DNA of 64,000 nucleotides from Streptomyces formicae (GTDB lineage Bacteria; Actinomycetota; Actinomycetes; Streptomycetales; Streptomycetaceae): NCBI RefSeq assembly GCF_022647665.1, contig NZ_CP071872.1, positions 2,790,001 to 2,854,000 of the forward strand, read 5' to 3'. Shown piece by piece: positions 45,618 to 53,402 of this stretch (position 1 is its first letter; each line of letters starts with the position of its first letter). The notes under the pieces were generated by a model. It saw only the letters and a program-made list of their open reading frames with translations, ran no database searches and was not told where the DNA came from. The position numbers and the translations under genes were made by a program.

Positions 45618-46958
45618 ATGAGTGCTCGGGAGGCCTTCGTCGACCTGGAGCAAGGGCCGAACACCGTGACTCGGGCGCGGCATGCCGCCTACGACGCCTT
45701 GCACGACTGGGGACTCAGTGACCTTGCCGCACCGATCGTCTCCGGTGTGGGCGAGCTGGTGTCCCACGCCTTGTGCCATGCGCCTGGAGCACTGAGGCTC
45801 CAACTGCACCACCACGAGGAATTCGTGCTGGTGGAACTCTTCGACACATCCACCGATCCGCCGTCCATGTGGAAGAGGGACGGGGCGGTGCTGGAGGGCC
45901 CCGACCTGCGGCTCGTAGCCGATCAGTGGGGCTGGTCACAGATCGACAGGCCGGACTGGCGGGGAAGGCGCGTATGGTTCACCTTTCGGCTGCCCAACGC
46001 CGCACCGCAGACACCGCCGACGCGACCTTCGTTCCCGAGTCCCCGCATCAACCTTCCTGGCGCTCCGGCCGCTTCTGCGCGCCGCCCCCGCCGCACGATG
46101 GCCACCGCGGCCTCGCCCGTGGTGGCCGTTCTCATGCCGTGCCTCGATCGCTGGTACTTCAGCTGCATACTTGCCGCGGCAGCTACGGAACTGCGGGCGG
46201 CGGGTGCGCAATTGATGGTGCACAACCTGCATGGCAGTGCGGCGTTGCGCAAGGAGGTTTTCGACCAGAACATGCTGCGGGCGCGAGCCAGTGCTGTGCT
46301 GGTGACAGGCATGGACTTGGACCACGAGGAAGTCGACCGCCTAGAGTCTTTGCGCGTGCCGGTCGCCCTGGTGGGAGGACATGCTCCCGGCTGCAGCAGC
46401 GTGAGAGTTGACGACTGCGCCGGCGCGCAGCGAGCGGTGAACTACCTGGTAAGCCTGGGCCATGAACGGATCGCTCTGATCGGCGGCAGCCCGCGGGAGC
46501 CCGTGCACTTCACCGCCCCCATGGACCGGCGCGTCGGCTACCGGCAAGCCTTGAGAGAGCATGGCTTGACCCACGATCCGACGCTCGAGATACAAGGCGA
46601 CTTCTCCATGAGCGGGGGACAGGCCTCAATGGCCGCTCTGCTGAGTCTTCCCCGCCGCCCGACAGCAGTGTTCGCGGCGTGTGACGAGATGGCCTTCGGC
46701 GCCATGCGGGTACTTCGCGACTCCGGCGTCCCCACCCCCGAGGGCGTGTCGGTCATCGGCTTCGACGATCACGACATGAGCGCTCTCCTCGGCCTGACCA
46801 CCATGGCGCAACCCGTTGCCGAGCAGGGCAGGCTCGCCGCCCGCGCAGTGCTCACAGCACTGGAGAATCCACGTCAGGCCCCCCAGGACATCGTCCTGCC
46901 CACCCACCTGCAGATCCGGTCCACAACGGGCCCGCCGCGTCAATGCATGGTCTGGTAA
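45618..46958 (+). CDS. fusion of degenerate RsbW-like ATPase domain with LacI-type sensor domain
   Basis: 446 residues in one uninterrupted frame; GAAGGA stands six bases before the ATG. Residues 1-125 align with the RsbW-like fold, but the N-box reads GVGELVSHALCHAPG (Asn replaced by His50) and the G-box is weakened (GPDLRLVADQWGW), so ATP binding is doubtful. A Pro/Arg-rich linker (about 128-165) leads to a periplasmic-binding-protein-like LacI/GalR sensor (about 167-446: VVAVLMPCLDRWYF; VPVALVGGHAPGCSSVRVDD; YLVSLGHERIALIGG; AVFAACDEMAFGAMRVLRDS; VSVIGFDDHDMS). No helix-turn-helix precedes the sensor. It may let a sugar-like ligand control an anti-sigma or partner-switching interaction. 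Confidence 0.88.
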   Translation: MSAREAFVDLEQGPNTVTRARHAAYDALHDWGLSDLAAPIVSGVGELVSHALCHAPGALRLQLHHHEEFVLVELFDTSTDPPSMWKRDGAVLEGPDLRLVADQWGWSQIDRPDWRGRRVWFTFRLPNAAPQTPPTRPSFPSPRINLPGAPAASARRPRRTMATAASPVVAVLMPCLDRWYFSCILAAAATELRAAGAQLMVHNLHGSAALRKEVFDQNMLRARASAVLVTGMDLDHEEVDRLESLRVPVALVGGHAPGCSSVRVDDCAGAQRAVNYLVSLGHERIALIGGSPREPVHFTAPMDRRVGYRQALREHGLTHDPTLEIQGDFSMSGGQASMAALLSLPRRPTAVFAACDEMAFGAMRVLRDSGVPTPEGVSVIGFDDHDMSALLGLTTMAQPVAEQGRLAARAVLTALENPRQAPQDIVLPTHLQIRSTTGPPRQCMVW

Positions 46959-47606
46959 CCGGCTGCGCAGCCCTTGGGCGAGCCCTCCCAACCTTTACCG
47001 CCCGCCGTCAGAGCATCACCCGTCGGTGTGGCCTCTCGTCGGGATTCGACCTGGCGCCTGTCGGCAGGAGCCCGTGGACATCCTCAAGCGGGCCACGCAC
47101 GGGGGTTGGAGGCTCCGGTTCCACGGCGCGGTCGACGAACTTCGCGAGGAAGCGTTCCACGGCGGTGGGTGGGGTGTCGGTCGCGCCGGGGTAGAACGCG
47201 TCCTGTCCGACGGCCCGGTCTCAGGCGTCGGCGACGGGGCGGCCAGCCGCGCGCTGCATCTGCTCGGCGGTCACCCGCTCTTGCTCCTGGGCCACGTCGC
47301 TGTAGTACGACGTCGTGTTACACCACATCGTGCAGATCACCACCAGCCGGACCCGTCCAACCCTCGCCCTGCACGCCGACTGAGCACCTGTTGTGGGGCG
47401 ACGGCTGGGGCGACTGGCCCGACCCACGGACCGGCCCGTGCATCACTAACCGGAAAGCAGGTCTATCCTTCAACGTCGGCTTGTCCAGCCGCAGGAGACG
47501 GCCCCTTCCCCTGTGCTGGTTGACGCTCTCCCTTGCCGCATGCGGCCGTCGCCACCTCGAGGCGAAGCTCGGCGGCGGCGACGGCCGGCACGATGACTCT
47601 CAGCAA
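46959..47606. other. 648-base stretch with decayed coding remnants
   Basis: No intact gene. On the minus strand two pieces have strong codon bias: TTSYYSDVAQEQERVTAEQM then QRAAGRPVADA (about 47224-47320), and, after a stop, DAFYPGATDTPPTAVERFLA then KFVDRAVEPEP (about 47100-47200). They look like parts of one lost gene of a family I cannot name. Confidence 0.4.
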
Positions 47607-48040
47607 CTATTGGCGTGGGCCTTGCGATCGGAAGTGGCCGTCCGCTCTGCCCAGGGCCGGGTCTGGTGCTACGCCGTCGAAGTCCATCGGGAACGCGTAC
47701 ATCCCGCTCTTGAAACCTTCATGGTTTATGTCTCCCCCGATCCAGACCCATGCGATTCCGTGTACCTTGGCCAGGGAAGGTCTCCATTCCAGCCATGCTG
47801 TGTACTGGGGTTTCACGGCGAGGCCGTCAGTGTGTGTCTCGGTTTCAATTCTCCCCCATGACTCCGACCAATTCTCTTCGACAGCAACGGAAAGGGATCC
47901 TCCGCCGGTCGCACCCTTGGCAGCGAAGCCGTAGTTGACGGTCGCGGTTACGGTTCGGCTTCCCCCGTGCGTGAGAGTCTTCGACACGCTGACCGATTTT
48001 TGCCTGCGAGTAGCTCTGGTCTGCCCCTCCGGGGTCATTG
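47607..48040 (-). pseudogene. relic of a beta-rich, aerolysin-like secreted protein gene
   Basis: The frame reads KSVSVSKTLTHGGSRTVTAT, then GGGSLSVAVEENWSESWGRI with ETETHTDGLAVKPQYTAWLE, and ends with WIGGDINHEGFKSGMYAFPM. Alternating Ser/Thr/Val strands, a SWGxxxxxE...T turn and a P-x-Y-x-x-x-L strand mirror the secreted protein at 59160 (SWGESTSESNTYRI). There is no signal peptide or N-terminal half: the upstream side meets the substrate-binding-protein relic at about 48043. Confidence 0.55.
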
Positions 48041-48052
48041 CAGTTCTCGAGG

Positions 48053-48361
48053 TACGAGACCGCCAAGGGGAAGACATGCAATTTTGGCGAGGTCTTCGCC
48101 ATCGACGGTGGGATCCATGCGAACAACCTGGTGACACTCAAGGACGACAAGAAGTTCTTCCCGTCATCCCAGCCCGCCCTCACCATGAAGGTGGAGACGG
48201 CAACCGTCTACTATCCTGAGTTGCATACGTTGTTCACCGATCCGATCTCCAGGCTGACGGTGGATGTGATGTGAGAACTCAATGCCCGCGCCGACGTCGA
48301 GGGCGAGAAGCCCGATGCCATCGCCAAGTCCTGGCTCAAGGAGAACGACTTTCTCCCGTGA
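48053..48361 (+). pseudogene. C-terminal relic of an OpuC/ProX-type binding protein gene
   Basis: 103 codons align with the end of the binding protein at 40327-41265: ETAKGKTCNFGEVFAIDGGI; QPALTMKVETATVYYPELHT; LTVDVM, stop, then ELNARADVEGEKPDAIAKSW ending LKENDFLP. A TGA at 48272-48274 replaces the Arg codon of DVMRELNARAD. The first two thirds of the gene are absent. It is a dead, partial duplicate. Confidence 0.88.
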
Positions 48362-48685
48362 GGCTGGGGTCCTTCGTCCCTGCGCGTCGAGGGGCGGTCG
48401 TCACGGTCACGACAGCTGGAGTGGTGTATCGATGGCCGGTGGTGATCTCGTTCACCCACGCCGGCGGCAAGCAGCCCCGATACTCCGCGATCTCCCACAG
48501 GTGGTCAGTGCGGGATTACACCCGCTCTCCGTAACCCGTCAAGTCTCCTGCTTCGAGCCCGAGTTGTCTCGCCAAACGGCTAATCGCCGCAATCGGAGCG
48601 GATGGCACGGCGCGGCGCCAAGCACGTTCTGAGCCCGAACTTCCGCAGGATCACCTCATCAGCCGGGGTGAGGGTGAGCAGCGGA
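48362..48685. other. 324-base stretch without a gene
   Basis: No codon bias, ribosome site or family motif on either strand; it lies between two relics. Confidence 0.4.
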
Positions 48686-48814
48686 TCAGCTCCCTCGCGG
48701 GACGGTGGCCCGGCCGTACCAACCGAGGGCGGCGCCCAGGGCGGAGGCGAGTTTCACATCACCGAAGCCGAAGCCCCTGGGAGCGAGCAGGAACACCACA
48801 AGTGGGCGCCCCCA
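48686..48814 (-). pseudogene. A24 prepilin peptidase gene fragment
   Basis: About 40 codons encode VVFLLAPRGFGFGDVKLASA then LGAALGWYG. G-x-GD-x-K(L) is the second catalytic Asp motif of type IV prepilin peptidases (A24). The remainder, including the first Asp motif, is missing, and the fragment is cut at its 5' side by the IS3 relic. Confidence 0.65.
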
Positions 48815-48845
48815 AGTGTCAGGGATCCCAGCAGCGCGGCCGCCA

Positions 48846-49034
48846 AGCGCGCTCGCCGAGTTGTTCTTCGCCACCATCAAGCGCGCATTGCTCGACACCA
48901 CCGCCTGGCCCAGCAGGGCCGCCGCCCACACCGCGATCTTCGGCTTCATCGAGGGCTGGTACAACTTGCACCGACTGCGCAGCGGCCTGGGCTACCGCAG
49001 TCCCGCCGATTACGAGACCGCCCTCGCAGCCTGA
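48846..49034 (+). pseudogene. IS3-family transposase C-terminal fragment
   Basis: The last 62 codons read ALAELFFATIKRALLDTTAW, then IFGFIEGWYNLHRLRSGLGY and RSPADYETALAA before the stop. This is the conserved end of IS3-group OrfB, with the catalytic Glu in ELFF. The upstream transposase is absent. Confidence 0.85.
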
Positions 49035-49464
49035 CCAACACACCAACGGTGTCCGTCAAAGCGGAACAAGCTCAGTCGGACGTGTGCTCAACTCACCGAG
49101 CGGTGTGCATCGTGAAGTTGCCGGTCACGGATCTGGTGTGCGTGGGGTTCGGGATGCTCGTGCTGGTCGCGGGCGGATGACTCCGGCGCAGCGAAGCTCG
49201 GCTCCAGCCATCAGGCTTCTCGAAACAGCCGGGGGTGTCAAAAGAAGTGAGACTTCCTCGCACGGCCGGTAGTGGTCTCGGTGGCGCGTGATGAGCAGGG
49301 TTGAGCATGGGAGGGGAGCGGCTGGTGCACAATCCGGCGACTGGGAACCCGCGGTCGTCCATCACCCGCGCCCGTCCAACACTCGCGCCCGTCCATTGAT
49401 GCCATCTTCGGGGTACTCAGGCCGACGACACGCACTGTGCGTGCGAACGAGAGGATCACAGCAC
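49035..49464. other. 430-base stretch before the Vps62-like gene
   Basis: No supported gene. It should contain the promoter of the secreted protein gene that starts at 49465. Confidence 0.4.
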
Positions 49465-51009
49465 ATGACCATGCGTGCGCTCCTGGGCCCAGGAAGCAGG
49501 CTCGTCGCGTTGCTCAGCGGCTTACTGCTACTCGGGACTCTCCTCATGCCCGCAGCGCCCGTCACGGCGCTGCGAAGCCACGGGGCCGCGGCTGCGGTCG
49601 CACTGCTGAGTATCCGCCCCACCAGCGCGTTCACCGAGATATACGACGACTCGGGAACCGGCGCCGATGACGATGTCTCCATCTGGCGGCCGGATGTGAG
49701 TCAGACGCCCGGCTACTATCCCCTTGGTGACGTCGCCATGGATGCTCACGGAACGCCACCCGCGAACTCCTTCGTCGTCAGCGGCCCGGACGGCGCACTG
49801 GCCCCGCCGGTCGACTACTGGTTGATCTGGACCGATCGGGGCTCCGGCGGCGATCGCGACGGCTCCCTCTGGGCTCCTGTCGCCCCAGCCGGCTACCGGT
49901 GCCTGGGCAGTGTCGCAGTGAACGGATACAGCAAGCCGCCCACAGACCTCATTCGCTGCGTCAAGTCCGTCTACGTCGTTGCCGCCGAGGCGACCAAGGT
50001 GTGGGACGACAGCGGCTCGGGAGCCGACACGGACCTGGGAATCTGGGAAGCCACCCCCGCCGACGCATACGGCCTGGCCGCCTCGACTTTCATCGGGCGG
50101 CCCTCACACGCGGACGCGGGCGGCCGGGAGATGTACCAAGTCCTCAACAAGACCATGACCGACGCGCCGGTGTTCTCCCAGGCCCCCATGACGGCGGCCA
50201 CTGCCCGGGCCTTCGCTCCCCGCGTGTGGCTGGAGTCGCAGGAGCGGTACTTGCCCTCCAGCGTGGAGCACTTCCTGCCCAATGTCCGTGAGGACGACGG
50301 CTACCTGGTCACCAGGCAGCCGCTCGGTTGCGACTCGTGCACCGATCCGGTGTTCCTTCGGGGACAGAACCCTGACCGGCAAGCCGTAAGCTCCTACGCA
50401 CAGATCGTCCACCGCACCCAAAACGGCGCCGTCACGAACATCACGGACATTTTCTACTGGATGTTCTACCCCTACAACCAGGGCAAGGACGTATGCCTTG
50501 GCTGGGACTCGTCCGCCGGTTGCATCGGAGGAACCAAGTCGTTCGGCAACCATGTCGGCGACTGGAGCCACCTGACCATCCGATTCGTCGACAACCTCCC
50601 CCACCAGATCTACCTCAGCGCGCACTCCTCGGGACAGCAGTACCTCTTCGGCGACAAGCACGTCCAACTCGCCAATTGGCGACCCACCGCCTACGCCGGC
50701 CGAGGCTCCCACGAGCTGTACGCAACCGCGGGTGAGCACGTCTACTACGACTTGCCCAACGGCGGAGACCTGGCCGATCAGACCGATCGAGGCACGCTGT
50801 GGGACACCGCGCAGGCGCTCGTCCCCTATGCATGGCAGCCGACCGGTGCATACACCGGGTCTTTGTCCTGGCTCAACATCACCAGCCGCTGGGGCAATCC
50901 CCGGGCCGGGTGTCTTCCCGAACCGATTGACCAATGCGTCCTCGAAGACGGTCCCACGGCGATCTCGGACCGCAACTACGCCCAACCACCGCTGATGCCT
51001 CTCGAATAG
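49465..51009 (+). CDS. secreted Vps62-related protein
   Basis: 514 residues from the ATG at 49465 (GAGAGG upstream). Signal peptide (RLVALLSGLLLLGTLLMPAA, then PVTA). The N-terminal half has repeated strands with an Asp-rich motif (DDSGTGADDDVSIWRPD; DRGSGGDRDGSLWAPV; DDSGSGADTDLGIWEA), each followed by G-x-x-x-LG(D/S)VA-type turns, typical of Vps62/DUF946 domains. The C-terminal half (about 240-514) carries YWMFYPYNQGKD, GNHVGDWSHLTIRF and AGRGSHELYATAGEHVYYDL, also conserved in the Vps62 family. Three DxDxD-like repeats may bind calcium. The function of bacterial members is not established. Confidence 0.85.
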   Translation: MTMRALLGPGSRLVALLSGLLLLGTLLMPAAPVTALRSHGAAAAVALLSIRPTSAFTEIYDDSGTGADDDVSIWRPDVSQTPGYYPLGDVAMDAHGTPPANSFVVSGPDGALAPPVDYWLIWTDRGSGGDRDGSLWAPVAPAGYRCLGSVAVNGYSKPPTDLIRCVKSVYVVAAEATKVWDDSGSGADTDLGIWEATPADAYGLAASTFIGRPSHADAGGREMYQVLNKTMTDAPVFSQAPMTAATARAFAPRVWLESQERYLPSSVEHFLPNVREDDGYLVTRQPLGCDSCTDPVFLRGQNPDRQAVSSYAQIVHRTQNGAVTNITDIFYWMFYPYNQGKDVCLGWDSSAGCIGGTKSFGNHVGDWSHLTIRFVDNLPHQIYLSAHSSGQQYLFGDKHVQLANWRPTAYAGRGSHELYATAGEHVYYDLPNGGDLADQTDRGTLWDTAQALVPYAWQPTGAYTGSLSWLNITSRWGNPRAGCLPEPIDQCVLEDGPTAISDRNYAQPPLMPLE

Positions 51010-51422
51010 CATCATCCTGCACACATATGCTGCCCTCCACAGCGGACGACCCCGGGCGGGAGTGACTTGTCGTCCCGTGTCGAGGAGCTGACCGGCCAGC
51101 TCAGCGACGTTGGCTGATCCAGAGCGAGAGGATGGCCGCCGCACAATCCGGCGAATCTCTGACGACACGAGGTGGCACCGAGGAGCATGGAGGGCTGTCG
51201 CTGCCATGACCTGCGGTTGTGGGAACGTCGGTGCCTTGCTGCCTAGCTGGCGTGGCGTCCCGGCTCCGCGACCGCTGCGCCTGGAGCGACAGCATGTGGA
51301 GGCAACCCTGCGCGGAGGATCTGTTCGTTGACGCCGGCGAGCGGGTTCGCGGGGTCTGACGCGAAGGCCAGGCTGCTCCGCGGCGTAGAGCGGCTTCGGG
51401 CCGGCGCACGGACCTGGCCAGG
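51010..51422. other. 413-base stretch without a supported gene
   Basis: Only a very short coiled-coil-like frame (RVEELTGQLSDVG, stop near 51116) looks coding. It is probably recombined debris. Confidence 0.4.
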
Positions 51423-51692
51423 ATGATCGACGCCCAGGTTCTGAAAGCCGGTACTCGGATCGTGCTTACCTACCGCTCCACCGATCATTGGGCCACCATC
51501 GACGAAGACGGCGGCATCGTCCTCACCGCGACCGGAGGCACCCCCTACGGCCGGGTCGACGAGGCGGGCGCTGTCGCCCGCGGCACCAAGACCTGCCAGG
51601 GCATGAACGAATGGCACATCCAAGACGAGGCGGGGGTGCGTATCAGCTTGCGCATCTTGCGCGATCGTGCGGTGGCCTCCGGCGCCCTATAG
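51423..51692 (+). CDS. small protein resembling a RAMA domain
   Basis: 89 residues: VLKAGTRIVLTYRSTDHWAT, IDEDGGIVLTATGGTPYGRV, DEAGAVARGTKTCQGMNEWH, IQDEAGVRISL. The order 'G-T-x-L/V-x-x-x-Y-R, short strand, G-I-x-L, S/R-x-x-x-A-G-x-x-A, N-x-W' matches the RAMA fold (restriction enzyme adenine methylase associated), which usually sits at the end of nucleases or methylases and reads modified DNA. Here it stands alone with a weak ribosome site, so it may be a small free-standing protein or the C-terminal remnant of a lost one. Confidence 0.5.
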   Translation: MIDAQVLKAGTRIVLTYRSTDHWATIDEDGGIVLTATGGTPYGRVDEAGAVARGTKTCQGMNEWHIQDEAGVRISLRILRDRAVASGAL

Positions 51693-51784
51693 CGACACCC
51701 CATGCGAATTGTAGGCCGCGGGGAACTGGAAGGAGCGCCTGCAGACCTTCCCCCTGATCCGGGGGAGGCGTGCCCGAACAGGGC

Positions 51785-52977
51785 CTACGTGCGGCGTTTG
51801 TGAGGGCCGGCACGGCGGAGGACGGTCAGGGCGCATGCGCTGATGACCGCAAAGACGACTGCGGCACCCGTCGTCGCCCGCAAGGTACCGACATGGACCG
51901 AGGCAACGCCGACCGCGACCACCGGTGCAGCGAAGCCAAGATAGGCAGCGACGAAAAGGCAGGATGCCACGGCGGCACGCCGATCGGCAGGTGCAATCCG
52001 GTTCACGGTGGACTGACCACCGATGAAGACCAGCCCCACCGCGATGCCTCCCAGGACCGTCCCCACCAGAAATACGGGCAGACTGGCATGGGCAAAGGCC
52101 AGCACGATGATCACCAGTGCCACGGGCAGGATCAGCAGGCCACGTCCGAGTGCGGTCCGGTCAGCGAGTCGGCGTGCTGCTGCTTCGGTCGCCGCGGCGA
52201 CGCTGTACAGCAGGAACACCAGTGCGCCGCCGAGCGCATGGCTCGTCCAGTGCAGGTCGTTGCCGAGGAACGAGGGCATCAGCCCGACGAAGAGTCCGAG
52301 CACGAAGAAGCCCGAGAACACCCCCATGGCCGCAGGCAGGAACTCCGCCCGCACGGCCGCCGGCAGTTCGATGTCCAGCTGAGGCGCAAAACGCCTCGCC
52401 CGCGCAGTCACCGTCTCAGGCAGGAGCGAGAGCGCGAGGGCGGCAAGCGCCAAGAGCGCCAGGTACACGGCGTACACCAGGTGTGTGGGCGCGGGAGCGT
52501 ACTCGCTCAGAAGGCCGCAGATCACGGCCCCAGTCCCAAGCCGATCATGCTGGCGGATGTGGACACGACAGCCGCGCGGTGGGTGTCGCCGTGAGGCGCG
52601 AACTCAGTCAGCCCGGCGGCCGCCGAAGCCATGACGAGGCCGACCGCCAGGCCGGAGAGCAAGCGGGCGACGCATAGCATCAGCACATTCTCGGCCGTGA
52701 GGAAGACTGCCGTGCTCACTCCTATCATCGCCAGAGACGCTCCCAGCACGGGACGGCGGCCCAGATGGTCTGACACTCTTCCGAAGAAGAGAAGGGCAGT
52801 CAGCGCGCCCACGGCGTACACGCCGAAGATGAGCGTGGTCAGATCGGGCTTGAACCCAAAGAGTGACTCATAGACCACGTACAGAGGAGCTGGGATGTTC
52901 GCGCCGGTGAGGACCACAACCAAAATCCCGGCCAGCAAGACGAAATCCCTGATCTGCCGTCCGGCCGGCACAGCCAT
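51785..52977 (-). pseudogene. MFS transporter gene, split by one base
   Basis: Two minus-strand frames make one 12-helix transporter. 52977-52522 gives TM1-TM5 (RQIRDFVLLAGILVVVLTGA; GRVSDHLGRRPVLGASLAMI is the MFS signature loop; STSASMIGLGLGP). 52525-51785 continues with VICGLLSEYAPAPTHLVYAV through TM12. Restoring one G near 52526 (GGGGCCG-GTGATC) joins them perfectly. As written, the TGA of the first part overlaps a GTG of the second (GTGA), so coupled translation of two halves is conceivable. Drug or metabolite export is likely; the substrate is unknown. The start at 52977 is tentative. Confidence 0.8.
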
Positions 52978-53402
52978 CACCTTCCAGACATCGAATTGCG
53001 CATCCGCAGCCCCACGTGGTGGTATCCGGGCCGGAACGGTATTCCCGGCGCGGTGCATCCGCCGTGCATTGGTGCCTTCATCGGCGGTGTTCGTTAGCGC
53101 GAGCGGCGCAGCACAGGGACATCCGTTCACTGGGCTCACTGCCTTCGCTGCCCGTGCGGATGCCGGTACATCTGTCGCGTAACGACTTCGGCAAGGCGGG
53201 TGTGCAGGTAAGCCTCGCCGAGTGCAGGGTCCGGGCTTGAGGTGCCGACATCTATGGTCGCTTGGTCGCCGACCGCTCTCGCTTCAGCGGCTCCTGTCGT
53301 GGGTGTTGGCTGCGGGGACGCCGACATACGGCGGGGACTCCCGCACGTGGATCGGTTGCGTGCCCGGCACTTTAACGCAGGGGAGTGGTGCGTAGTGATG
53401 CC
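52978..53402. other. 425-base stretch between MFS and FUSC genes
   Basis: A 63-codon minus-strand frame (53136-53327) is possible but lacks a ribosome site and family motifs. Otherwise nothing is seen. Confidence 0.4.

Noticed and set aside
53136..53327. 63-codon minus-strand frame upstream of the MFS gene
   Set aside because: No ribosome site or similarity; may be leader sequence only.
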